Part shown: positions 8,130-15,645 of the stretch, piece by piece
Layout of the letters: each line of letters starts with the position of its first letter
Numbering within the stretch: the first letter of the stretch is position 1
NCBI RefSeq assembly: GCF_003781945.1
Contig: NZ_RJJW01000005.1
Coordinates: forward strand, 178,102 to 242,101
DNA: 64,000 bases
Origin: Halorubrum sp. CSM-61
GTDB taxonomy: Archaea > Halobacteriota > Halobacteria > Halobacteriales > Haloferacaceae
Reading direction: 5' to 3'
Position numbers and translations under genes: made by a program
The notes under the pieces: model-generated
What the model saw: the letters and a program-made list of their open reading frames with translations, nothing else
What the model was told of the DNA's origin: nothing
Databases searched by the model: none

Positions 8130-10187
8130 TCAGGGCCGACGGCGCGCGACGAGCGCGACCGCGATCAACGCGATCAGGGCGACGACCGCGCCGAAGCCGG
8201 GCGTTTCGTCGCCGCTCCCGCCGCCGTCGCTCATCTGGTCGTCGTTCATCTCGTCGTTCTCGCCGTCGATCCCGTCGTCGTCATCGGCGTCTCCGTCGTT
8301 CTCCCCGTTCACCTCGTCCCCCGTCTCGGCGCCCTCGACCGTCAGATCGGCGGCGGACATCACCGGCGAGCCCGCGGCCGCGTACGGGCCGTCTTCGGCG
8401 CCGTCACTGCCGGGGAAGTCGTAGGCCTCGTTGCCGTTCGTGTCGCGGTGCGCCATCGCGAAGACCGTGTCGCCCTCGGTCAACGGGTCGTCGAGCGCGA
8501 TCTCGACGTCGGTGTGCGTTCCCGGTCCGAGGTACGCGCTGGTGCCGCGGATGGAGTCGAACACGGCGCCGTCCGCGAGCGAGGAGTCGTGAACCGTCAC
8601 GAATCCGCCGTCGTGGAGCGTCACCGAGCCGACGACGACGGTCTCGCCGTCGGTGTCTTGCGCGCTCGCGTCGACGAACGCGGTCACCTGAGCGCTTGCG
8701 CCGACCGTCGCCGGAGCGTCGTCGCCGGTCAGGAAGGGACCGTCGGCGTCTCCCTCGCTATCGACGAAGTCGTACGCCTCGTTGCCGTTCGTGTCGCGGT
8801 GTGGCATCGCGACGAGCTGTTCGGTGTCCGTCAGCGGCTCGTCGAGCTCGATCGCCACGTCCTCGTGAACGCCGGCCTCCAGGTACGCGCTGGTGCCGCG
8901 AACGGAGTCGAACACGGCGCCGCCCCCGATCGAGGCGTCGTGGATCGTCACGAACCCGCCTTGGCTCAGGTCGACGCGGTCGACCGTGACCGTCGCGCCG
9001 TCCGAATCGCTCGTCTCGAACGCGACGCCCGCGGAGACGGTGACGTTCCCGTCGTCCATCACGATGTCCGACGAGTCGGTCGTGTACGGGCCGTCCTCGC
9101 TGCCGTCGCTTTCGGGGAAGTCGTACGCCTCGTTGTCGTTCGTGTCCCGGTGCGCCATCGCGAACAGCGCGTCGTCCTCGGTCAGCGGGTCGTCGAGCCG
9201 AACGACGACGTCGCGGTGGATCCCCGGGTCGAGGTACGCGCTGGTGCCGCGGACGGAGTCGAAGGTCGCGCCGTCCGCGAGCGAGGAGTCGTGCATCGTC
9301 ACGAACCCGCCCTCCGGCAGGTAGACCTCGTCGACGACGACCGCGTTGCCGCCGGACGACTGCGCGGCGAAGCTCGCCCGCGCGTCGTCGTCGAGCTCGA
9401 CGCCGATCCCGGCCATCACGATCTCGTCGTTCGCGTCGAGGTACGGGCCGTCCTCGTTCCCGTCGCTTTCGGGGAAGTCGTAGGCCTCGTTGTCGTTCGT
9501 GTCCTGATGCGCCATCGCGAACACCGTGTCGTCGTTCTGTAGCGGCTCGTCGAGCCGGACGCGGACGTCCTCGTGGACGCCGGCCTCCAGGTACTCGGTG
9601 GTGCCGCGGATGGAGTCGAACACAGCGCCGTCCGCGAGCGAGGAGTCGTGAACCGTCACGAACCCGCCGTCGCTCAGCTCGACGCGGTCGACGATCACGT
9701 ACTCGCCCTCGCCGGGCTGGTCGGTCCCGGTCACGCTCGCGGAGACCGTCACGTTCGCGTCGTCCATCGCGACGTCGCCGTCGACCGTGTACGGACCGTC
9801 GGTCTCGCCGTTCGAGGAGACGAACGCGTACGCGCGGTCGCCGTCTGTGTCTCGGTGCGCCATCGCGTGGAACGTCCCCGTCTCCACCGCGTCGGTGAGC
9901 TCGACGGTCACGTTCTCGTGCGTCCCCGACTCGAGGTACGCGCTCGTGCCGACGACGCTCCCCAGGGTGTCGCCGTCGGTCAGCGATGAGTCGTGGATCG
10001 TCACGAACCCGCCATCGGGGAGGTGAACCTCGTCGACGACGACCGCGCTCCCGCCGGACGTGCCGTCGGCGAAGCTCACGCTCGCCGCGTCGGTACCGCT
10101 CTGTGCCGCGACCGCGCCAGCCGCGCCGGCGACCGCCGACACGACCACCACGACCGCCATCGCCAATGTCAATGCGCTGTTGCGCAT
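8130..10187 (-). CDS. Secreted surface protein, five DUF7282 repeats, PGF-CTERM anchor
   Basis: A 685-residue protein with a Sec signal peptide (MRNSALTLAMAVVVVVSAVA), five repeats of about 100 residues, an Asp/Glu-rich spacer, and a C-terminal PGF-CTERM tripartite signal (ETPGFGAVVALIALIAV then RRRP). Each repeat has GGFVT(I/V)HDSSL, GTSAYL, an MAHRDTN motif and EAYDF; the Asp/Asn-rich DTNGNEAYDF segment could bind divalent cations. Archaeosortase A should remove the tail and lipid-anchor the protein. The start at 10187 gives the signal peptide and sits 27 bases from a TATA box. The role on the surface is unknown. Confidence 0.88.
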   Translation of the reverse strand: MRNSALTLAMAVVVVVSAVAGAAGAVAAQSGTDAASVSFADGTSGGSAVVVDEVHLPDGGFVTIHDSSLTDGDTLGSVVGTSAYLESGTHENVTVELTDAVETGTFHAMAHRDTDGDRAYAFVSSNGETDGPYTVDGDVAMDDANVTVSASVTGTDQPGEGEYVIVDRVELSDGGFVTVHDSSLADGAVFDSIRGTTEYLEAGVHEDVRVRLDEPLQNDDTVFAMAHQDTNDNEAYDFPESDGNEDGPYLDANDEIVMAGIGVELDDDARASFAAQSSGGNAVVVDEVYLPEGGFVTMHDSSLADGATFDSVRGTSAYLDPGIHRDVVVRLDDPLTEDDALFAMAHRDTNDNEAYDFPESDGSEDGPYTTDSSDIVMDDGNVTVSAGVAFETSDSDGATVTVDRVDLSQGGFVTIHDASIGGGAVFDSVRGTSAYLEAGVHEDVAIELDEPLTDTEQLVAMPHRDTNGNEAYDFVDSEGDADGPFLTGDDAPATVGASAQVTAFVDASAQDTDGETVVVGSVTLHDGGFVTVHDSSLADGAVFDSIRGTSAYLGPGTHTDVEIALDDPLTEGDTVFAMAHRDTNGNEAYDFPGSDGAEDGPYAAAGSPVMSAADLTVEGAETGDEVNGENDGDADDDDGIDGENDEMNDDQMSDGGGSGDETPGFGAVVALIALIAVALVARRRP

Positions 10188-10204
10188 GAAAGAGTCGACC
10201 GGGG

Positions 10205-10216
10205 ATATATAAAAAG
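10205..10216 (-). promoter_or_regulatory. TATA box, leaderless promoter of the surface protein
   Basis: The minus strand reads TTTTTATATAT, centred 23-25 bases before the ATG at 10187. This is consistent with a leaderless transcript and fixes the start of the PGF-CTERM protein. Confidence 0.6.
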
Positions 10217-10314
10217 AGGTTTCCCGAACTCCCGCCGATTTCTCACCCAAATTCGTTCGGAAAGCGGCCCAAAACGAATTTTCAAGGGCTGGCGTGCCGG
10301 TTCTCGGAACAGCA

Positions 10315-10782
10315 GTGATGGACTGCGGGAGTGAGTATTGCAGATCGGTGGTGGCGACAGGATATTTAAAAGAACCGCGAGCGATAGCAACGCTCATTTA
10401 TAAAGAATTGTGCTGTGGCGCGCGCCTTCGAGTGGCCGCCAACGGCGGCCACGAGAAGCGCCGCGCGAGGGAGTCAGTCGCCCGGAGTAACGCGGAGGGC
10501 GACTGACGAGGCTGGGGAGGCGTGAGGCGCGGGGTGGTTGCGGTGTGGGTGGGACTTAAAGGGGCAGCCGCGAGGACGGCGCAGGCGACGTAAGCACCGC
10601 AGCAAAGGAGCGTCAGCGACTGAGCGAGGAGCGCAGCGAGCGTGCGCCGTCCTCGCGGCTGGGGCTTTGCAGTCTTCTCCGCAGCGTTGCCGATCGCTTA
10701 TAAACAGCCGCGAGCAACGTCACTCGCTCATTTATAAACAACCCAACTACCATCTCGATATACTCACTCCCGCCATCGATCA
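10315..10782 (+). repeat. Dispersed structured element, copy 1 (forward, with terminal inverted repeats)
   Basis: This noncoding element has terminal inverted repeats sharing GCGGGAGTGAGTAT (left 10315-10340, right 10757-10782). From left to right it has an AT box with TTTATAAA (10397-10404), a hairpin with stem GTGGCCGCC, an 11-bp hairpin (10473-10483 with 10497-10507), the constant block GAGGCTGGGGAGGCGTGAGG, then GTGGGACT, AAAGGGG and a perfect 19-bp stem (10565-10583 with 10643-10661, 59-nt loop) ending GGGGCTTT. TATAAA boxes recur at the right end. The short reading frames inside are not conserved between copies, so I treat it as noncoding. Confidence 0.85.
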
Positions 10783-10844
10783 AGCTGCACCCCGGCGCTC
10801 GCGGATAGTCGCGCGACGGTACGGTAAAAACAGTCCCGACCGAT

Positions 10845-11153
10845 TCAGTCCCAGGTGACCCAGACGAGAAAGACGAGGCCGACGGTCTGGAGGACGTGCA
10901 GCGCCATCATCCCGCGCCACGCGATCGGCGGCACGGCTTCGGAGGCGAACCAGGCGGACAGCGTCGGGTCGAGCAGGTAAATGTACAGTGCGAACGCGTT
11001 CTCCCCCAGCAGAAACACGCCGAACATCGCCAACCCGAGGGCGTGCTTCGAGCGGAACTGTACGTAGTTCCGCCCCCACACCCAGACGAGCGCGAGAAGC
11101 AGGGCCACGTTCAGCCCCGCCGAGACCCGCGCCACGTCGAACCAGAGACTCAT
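10845..11153 (-). CDS. Small haloarchaeal membrane protein (DUF7521-like)
   Basis: A 102-residue protein with three to four hydrophobic segments and an N terminus (MSLWFDVARVSAGLNVALLL) that inserts directly without a cleavable signal. It lies just downstream of a winged-helix gene on the same strand, a pairing I recall for a halobacterial small-membrane family; the DUF number is uncertain. A TATA box (GGTTATACC) about 27 bases before the ATG gives it its own leaderless promoter. Function unknown. Confidence 0.7.
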   Translation of the reverse strand: MSLWFDVARVSAGLNVALLLALVWVWGRNYVQFRSKHALGLAMFGVFLLGENAFALYIYLLDPTLSAWFASEAVPPIAWRGMMALHVLQTVGLVFLVWVTWD

Positions 11154-11176
11154 CGTACACCTGCTATCGGCGGGGT

Positions 11177-11187
11177 GGGTATAACCG
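11177..11187 (-). promoter_or_regulatory. TATA box upstream of the small membrane protein
   Basis: The minus strand reads GGTTATACCC about 27 bases before the ATG at 11153, preceded by the purine-rich GGGAAAG, a possible BRE. It implies independent, leaderless transcription despite the same-strand regulator upstream. Confidence 0.5.
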
Positions 11188-11252
11188 CTTTCCCAAATTC
11201 GTTCCGAATATGACCCGCAACGCGGCGGTCGCGGCTCCGACGCTTCGGTCCG

Positions 11253-11534
11253 TCAGTCGTCATCTGTCTGCTCCATGATCGTTTCGATAGTGTCCCAGTG
11301 CTGTCGCGCCCGCGGGGTCGGCAGGTAGACGGCACCGTACTCGTCGCCGCTGCGCTGGACGACGTCGTTGTCCATCAGTACGTCGAGGTGGTGTCGGACC
11401 GTTTTGTAGTCCAGATCAAGGTCCTCGGCGAGCTGGTTCGCGTTTCGCGGGCGGTCGTCGAGCGCCCGCAGTAGCCGGACGCGGTTCGCTCCGCCCCGCG
11501 TTCCGGTTAGCACGTACCAGAGTGCCGCTTCCAT
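11253..11534 (-). CDS. Winged-helix regulator, ArsR/HTH_20-like
   Basis: A 93-residue protein built almost entirely of one winged-helix domain: RPRNANQLAEDLDLDYKTV forms the helix-turn-helix, followed by a wing with GDEYGAVYLPT. It should bind DNA as a dimer. There is no ligand domain or Cys metal site. It sits 100 bases upstream of the small membrane gene and probably regulates it and/or itself. Confidence 0.78.
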   Translation of the reverse strand: MEAALWYVLTGTRGGANRVRLLRALDDRPRNANQLAEDLDLDYKTVRHHLDVLMDNDVVQRSGDEYGAVYLPTPRARQHWDTIETIMEQTDDD

Positions 11535-11596
11535 CGTATTCCGATCGTCGGCACGTCACCTAACTCCACCGCTCCCGGACGAGTTCTCCCGATCGC

Positions 11597-12553
11597 TTAG
11601 CGGTTCCGGCTCACCGGGAACGCCACTCTGTCGGGATGCTCGTTGAACCGCTCGAGGATCCGCTCGTACAGCCGGTTCTTGACGCGCTGTCCGCGACGCG
11701 GGTGCGTGAGGTACCGGACACGGAGCTCCACCCACGACTCGCCCTGCGTCACGTTCACCGTCGGCTTGTCGTACACCTCGAGCTCCACCGGCGTCTCGGC
11801 GAGGGCCTCGCGGTACGCCGCGATCCCCTCGGCCATCTCCTCGCCGAGGAGTTCGGCCGCCTCCTCGGCCATGACCTCGCGCGCGAAGTCGAGATCGGTC
11901 TCGTAGGCGACCTGCACGGCGACCTCGTTCCACACGTACGGGGAGCCGCCCCCGCCGAAGTTGACCACGTTCGAGGAGAGCACGACGCTGTTCGGCACCG
12001 TCACCACCCGCCCGGACGGCTGGTTCGTCGTCACCAGCTCGCCGTTGATCTCCCACAGCGTCGTCACGAGGAAGTCCACGCCGATCACGTCGCCCTTGGC
12101 GTCGTCGATCCGGACGCGGTCGCCGACGCCGTAGGGCTGTTTGACGGTGATGTACACCCACGCGATCAGCGACAGGAGGGGCTGCTGGAGCGCGAAGGTG
12201 ATCGCGAAGCCGATGACCCCGAGCGAGAAGAGGAGTCCGAGCCAGTTCTCGGTCAACACCGCGAGCGTCGCGACCGCCCCCACGAACCCGAACGCGAGGC
12301 GCAACACGTTGCGCGTGTTGTACGCGCGCCGCTTGTTCGCAGAGCGCATCAGCAGGCGAACGGTGAGGCGGTACGCGCCGTACAGCACGCCGAACACGGC
12401 GACGACGAGCAGCGCCCGCCCGACGACGAGACTCGCCGGGTAGCCGATCAGGTCGGGCCAGTTCCCGAGCGCGCCGGTCGTCGTCACGAGCCCGCCGGCC
12501 GCGCCGGCGACGACGCCGAGGAGGATAGCGCCGAGCCCCAGAGGTCGTCTCAC
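11597..12553 (-). CDS. mscS: MscS-family mechanosensitive ion channel
   Basis: A 318-residue protein with four hydrophobic segments in the first 150 residues, the pore helix LGVIGFAITFALQQPLLS, then the MscS beta domain (YGVGDRVRIDDAKGDVIGVD and VTVPNSVVLSSNVVNFG) and a C-terminal alpha/beta domain. It would open on membrane tension to release solutes in hypo-osmotic shock. The GTG at 12553 was chosen because upstream in-frame sequence overlaps the next gene in a shadow frame. Confidence 0.88.
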   Translation of the reverse strand: MRRPLGLGAILLGVVAGAAGGLVTTTGALGNWPDLIGYPASLVVGRALLVVAVFGVLYGAYRLTVRLLMRSANKRRAYNTRNVLRLAFGFVGAVATLAVLTENWLGLLFSLGVIGFAITFALQQPLLSLIAWVYITVKQPYGVGDRVRIDDAKGDVIGVDFLVTTLWEINGELVTTNQPSGRVVTVPNSVVLSSNVVNFGGGGSPYVWNEVAVQVAYETDLDFAREVMAEEAAELLGEEMAEGIAAYREALAETPVELEVYDKPTVNVTQGESWVELRVRYLTHPRRGQRVKNRLYERILERFNEHPDRVAFPVSRNR

Positions 12554-12660
12554 GGTGGCCGGTCGCGGCCGACCGCAAAAATCGTTGTGACGGCGGGCGG
12601 AGTCGGCACGGGCACGCCCGGTCGGCGGGCGCCCTGCCGACCGTCGAACCTCCGTCCCGA

Positions 12661-13923
12661 CTACTCGGCCGCGACTCGCGCCAGCGCGCCCGCCAGGACC
12701 TCGGTCGCCGCGGCGCAGTCGGCCCAGTCGGTCCACTCGCGCGGATTGTGCGATATCCCGTCCCGCGAGGGCGTAAAGAGGAGCGAGGCGTCGGTGACCG
12801 CCGCCACCCGCATCGCGTCGTGGGCGGCCCCGGAGTGGAGGTCGATCGCGGTCCGGCCCGCCGCCGCGGCCGCGTCGTGGGCCGCGTCGCGGAGCCGATC
12901 GCTCATCGGGGTCGGCGCCACGTCGAAGGGGCGCTCGAGGCTCGTCTCGACGCCGCGCTCGCGCTCCAGCCGGGCGAGCGAGTCGCGCGCGGCGGCGGCT
13001 ATCGCCTCCATCGATTCGGTCTCGACGTCCCGCACGTCCACCCCCGCCTCGACGCGACCGGGGACGACGTTGGTCGCGTTCGGTGAGACGGACAGCGACC
13101 CGACCGTTCCGACCGCGGAGTCGCTGTCGGTCTCGACCACCTCGTTCGCGGCGGCTTCCACGTCGAGCACGAACTCGCTCGCGGCCGCGAGCGCGTCGGT
13201 CCGCTCGCCCATCGCCGTCGCGCCCGCGTGGTTCGCCTCTCCCTCGATCGTCGCCTCGCAGTGAGTGATCCCCGTGATCGTCGTCACGACGCCGGCGTCC
13301 GCGCCCGCCTCCTCCAAGACCGTGTCCTGCTCGACGTGGAGCTCGTAGAACGCCGCCCACGACGCCGGGTCGATCGCGTCGTCGCCGCGGTAGCCGATCC
13401 GCTCGAGGGCCTCGCCGAGCGTCTCGCCCGCGTCGTTCTCGAACGAGAGCGCCTCCTCGACCGGAGTGACCCCGGTCGCGACGCTCGACCCGAGTAGCCC
13501 GTCCCCGAACGTCGCGCCCTCCTCCTCGGTGAAGCTCACGACGGCGACCGGCCGTGCCGGCTCGACGCCCGCGTCCCGCATCGCGCGCACCGCCTCCAGC
13601 GCCGCGTACACGCCGAGCGGGCCGTCGAAGATCCCGCCCTCGGGGACGCTGTCGAGGTGGCTCCCGCTCGCGACGGGCGCCGCGTCGGGGTCGGCGGCGT
13701 CGGGAGTCCACGTCCCCACGAGGTTGCCGACCGCGTCGACCGAGACGTCGAGCCCGGCGTCCTCGAACCGCTCGACCAGCCGATCTCGTGCCGCCCGGTT
13801 CGCCTCGGTCCCGGTGCGGTTCGTCCGCCCGCGCTTCTCGGGGTCGTCGGTCGCGATCCGCCCGAACGCCGCGTTCGCCTCCAGGTCCGCGCGGAGCCGA
13901 TCGGCGTCGGCTGAGAGGTCCAT
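12661..13923 (-). CDS. M20-family amidohydrolase (carbamoylase/allantoate amidohydrolase-like)
   Basis: A 420-residue M20 metallo-hydrolase. Metal ligands are visible in GSHLDSV, GGIFDGPLGV, EEEGATFGDG, the HVEQD motif, and a C-terminal His in HSGAAHDAM. The lid domain lies between about residues 210 and 325. The motif set fits the HyuC/AllC branch, which cleaves N-carbamoyl amino acids or allantoate, rather than a dipeptidase. The true substrate is unknown, and no purine-catabolism genes lie nearby. The ATG at 13923 is 62 bases from the right end of the TnpB element, so its original promoter may have been displaced. Confidence 0.83.
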   Translation of the reverse strand: MDLSADADRLRADLEANAAFGRIATDDPEKRGRTNRTGTEANRAARDRLVERFEDAGLDVSVDAVGNLVGTWTPDAADPDAAPVASGSHLDSVPEGGIFDGPLGVYAALEAVRAMRDAGVEPARPVAVVSFTEEEGATFGDGLLGSSVATGVTPVEEALSFENDAGETLGEALERIGYRGDDAIDPASWAAFYELHVEQDTVLEEAGADAGVVTTITGITHCEATIEGEANHAGATAMGERTDALAAASEFVLDVEAAANEVVETDSDSAVGTVGSLSVSPNATNVVPGRVEAGVDVRDVETESMEAIAAAARDSLARLERERGVETSLERPFDVAPTPMSDRLRDAAHDAAAAAGRTAIDLHSGAAHDAMRVAAVTDASLLFTPSRDGISHNPREWTDWADCAAATEVLAGALARVAAE

Positions 13924-13984
13924 GTCCGGATCGAGAGCCGGCGGGGCAAAACCGTTCGTGGTCCGGTCGCACGGTGTCTCCGGA

Positions 13985-14100
13985 TTGACATCCTCCCCGC
14001 GCTGAAGCGCGAGGATTCCCACGGCGCTGCACCGCTGGGTTGGGATATTGTGGTTTACGACGTGACCTGTTTTTGAGGCGCGAACGCGCCAGTTTCCGTG
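13985..14100 (-). ncRNA. Putative omega RNA (TnpB guide RNA) scaffold
   Basis: In characterised TnpB systems the guide RNA runs from the 3' end of tnpB through the right-end hairpins, and the guide is the sequence just past the element. Here that region carries a CCCA/TGGG hairpin, the CGCGCT/AGCGCG hairpin and a final GTCAA. The guide would be read from flanking bases 13984 down to about 13965. This position is inferred by analogy; no transcript evidence is available. Confidence 0.4.
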
Positions 14101-15335
14101 TCAAACAAGAACGTCGATGGCTGTGCCAACCAGCCGTTACTCCTATTCACCGAGAGATTCGGTGAACTCGGAGATACTTTCTGTCGAATGTTCTCAGCAC
14201 CGTTCACATCCGCGTTCGCCGTCGTCCCGCACTCATCACACACATACAGCCCGCGTTCAACACGGTTCGCGTCACGCTTTCGACCACAGCACGAGCACGA
14301 CTTCGAGGTATCCCGCTCAGACACGTGTTCAACCGTGATACCTTCCATCTCCGCCTTGTACTCGAGGAGATCGGTGAAGCGGTCGAACGCCCACGAGTGC
14401 AGGTCGAGATTCCCGTGTCTACCCCAATCCTTTGACTCGCCGTTCTCCTCATCCTCACGGATGCCGGAGAGATCACCCACCACGATCGTTCCAACTTCTT
14501 CGTCAACACACCGCTGGACGATGTGTTTTGAGAGCGTGTGGAAGTAGTGAGTACGGCGAGCTGACTTCTTCTGGTTTAGCCGCGTGGCCTGCTCGGAGTT
14601 CGAATCGTCACACCGAGCGATTCGCTTGCTGAAGTAGTAGTCGTCCTGTTTCAAGCAATTCAGCGGGTATAGCTCGCTGTGACCGTCTTCATAAGCGAGC
14701 GCAGCGAAGTTGTTGATACCGAGATCAACACCCACGGTTTTCTCACCCGGGGCTTCATCTACGTCGATTTCGACCTTACAGACAAATTGTAGTTCCCACT
14801 CGTCGCCCGTCCAGACAATCTTGACTTGTTGAACGTTCTCCACGGTGGAAAGGTCAACGTCGGGGCGGGTCTGGTACTTACACAGGACGAAGTCCGACCA
14901 GTACTCCTTGAGGTTCGAGCCTTTTGAGAGTCGGACTCGGTCGTACTGAGTGTCGAGTTTGAATCCAGCGGTTTTGAACGTCACCGTCGAACGCGGGTGT
15001 TCGTCGCCGTGTTTGCGGTAGCCGGGCGGGTTCGCTTTCGTGTCTCCGTTGCGTCGCTTGCCGTACCAGCCGTTGAACGCCTCAGCGAGTTCTTGAAGGA
15101 CTCGCTGACTTGACTGAGAATGGAGGTCATCGTAGCGTTCGTGTGACTTCAGGTACGTGGTGAGTTCGTTATGGTTCGGGATGTGGCCGATTTCATCCCA
15201 GATCCGACTACACGTCCACCGTCCAACGTTCCAGAGCTTACTGGCTGCGAACCCGAGCGAATCAAGGTCGTCCGACACCCGTGACTGATTCCGTATGGAA
15301 GCAGCGTAGGTGCGAGTAACGACCTGTTTCGCCAT
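14055..15335 (-). CDS. tnpB: TnpB RNA-guided nuclease of IS1341-type element
   Basis: A 426-residue TnpB: N-terminal OrfB helix-turn-helix region, RuvC-I Asp in VGVDLGINNF (about D204), a zinc finger CSCCG plus CDECG (about C347, C350, C366, C369), and RuvC-III Asp in NADVNGAENI (about D376). At the RuvC-II strand, where Glu is expected before DL, the sequence is TIVVGDLSGI with Gly; nearby Glu residues (294, 296, 297) might replace it. TnpB cleaves DNA guided by the RNA from the element's right end. Codon use is less GC-biased than in neighbours. Confidence 0.9.
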   Translation of the reverse strand: MAKQVVTRTYAASIRNQSRVSDDLDSLGFAASKLWNVGRWTCSRIWDEIGHIPNHNELTTYLKSHERYDDLHSQSSQRVLQELAEAFNGWYGKRRNGDTKANPPGYRKHGDEHPRSTVTFKTAGFKLDTQYDRVRLSKGSNLKEYWSDFVLCKYQTRPDVDLSTVENVQQVKIVWTGDEWELQFVCKVEIDVDEAPGEKTVGVDLGINNFAALAYEDGHSELYPLNCLKQDDYYFSKRIARCDDSNSEQATRLNQKKSARRTHYFHTLSKHIVQRCVDEEVGTIVVGDLSGIREDEENGESKDWGRHGNLDLHSWAFDRFTDLLEYKAEMEGITVEHVSERDTSKSCSCCGRKRDANRVERGLYVCDECGTTANADVNGAENIRQKVSPSSPNLSVNRSNGWLAQPSTFLFDTETGAFAPQKQVTS

Positions 15336-15486
15336 ACGTAACCTATGTAGACAAAATTATTTGAAAGTACGTATTGGCGCAGCGTGGAATATCCAGCCGT
15401 GCCATCGAACGGTGGACTGCGAAGGGTAGTGTCGGATTCATCCCCGCGCTAAAGCGCGAGGCTTTCTCCTCGATTCTCCGTAATCG

Positions 15487-15573
15487 TCAGGAACGACGCC
15501 ACGTCCCCCACAGCAGGCTCAGCCACCAGCCGACGAGGACGAAGTAGATCGCTCGGACGGCCAGCGAGTGTTG
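15487..15573 (-). pseudogene. Fragment resembling the start of a YccF-type membrane protein
   Basis: Just outside the TnpB element's left end, one frame reads SLAVRAIYFVLVGWWLSLLW and then stops within eight codons. This is the characteristic first membrane segment of YccF-domain proteins. There is no second half on the other side of the element, so it looks like a truncated gene. The similarity is from memory of the family motif and is short. Confidence 0.4.
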
Positions 15574-15645
15574 CCCGCCCGGACCCGGGCTCCGAAAGCG
15601 ACCGCGGCGTCCGCGACCGCGAACGCCGCTGGAGAAACGATACGC

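Larger units (their letters stand above)
13985..15475 (-). mobile_element. IS1341-type (IS200/IS605-related) solo-TnpB element
   Basis: The tnpB gene is flanked by palindromes sharing CCGCGCT and AGCGCGAGG: one at about 13995-14015 (right end) and one at about 15443-15462 (left end), as in IS200/IS605 relatives. No tnpA is present in the window, so movement would need a transposase in trans. The right boundary is placed at the TTGAC/GTCAA transition at 13985-13989; the left boundary is uncertain by a few tens of bases. Base composition is visibly less GC-rich than the flanks. Confidence 0.75.

Noticed and set aside
8085-9542. 485-codon plus-strand frame opposite the surface protein
   Set aside because: It is antisense to five well-defined DUF7282 repeats; the repeated pattern of the frame simply mirrors them. 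High GC makes long antisense frames common here.
10565-10661. Treating the 19-bp stem as a simple rho-independent-type terminator
   Set aside because: The loop is about 58 bases, copies occur in both orientations relative to neighbouring genes, including upstream of gene starts, and there is no T-run. Termination could be a side effect but does not explain the structure.
10538-10858. Arg-rich open frame inside element copy 1 (and similar frames in copies 2-4)
   Set aside because: The frame is not preserved among copies, overlaps hairpin arms and has a basic, low-complexity composition unlike halophile proteins. It comes from GC-rich sequence without stops.
11597-14104. 835-codon frame covering MscS and most of the M20 gene
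   Set aside because: Only the last 318 residues read as MscS. The Arg/Gly-rich front part is a shadow of the M20 gene in another frame.
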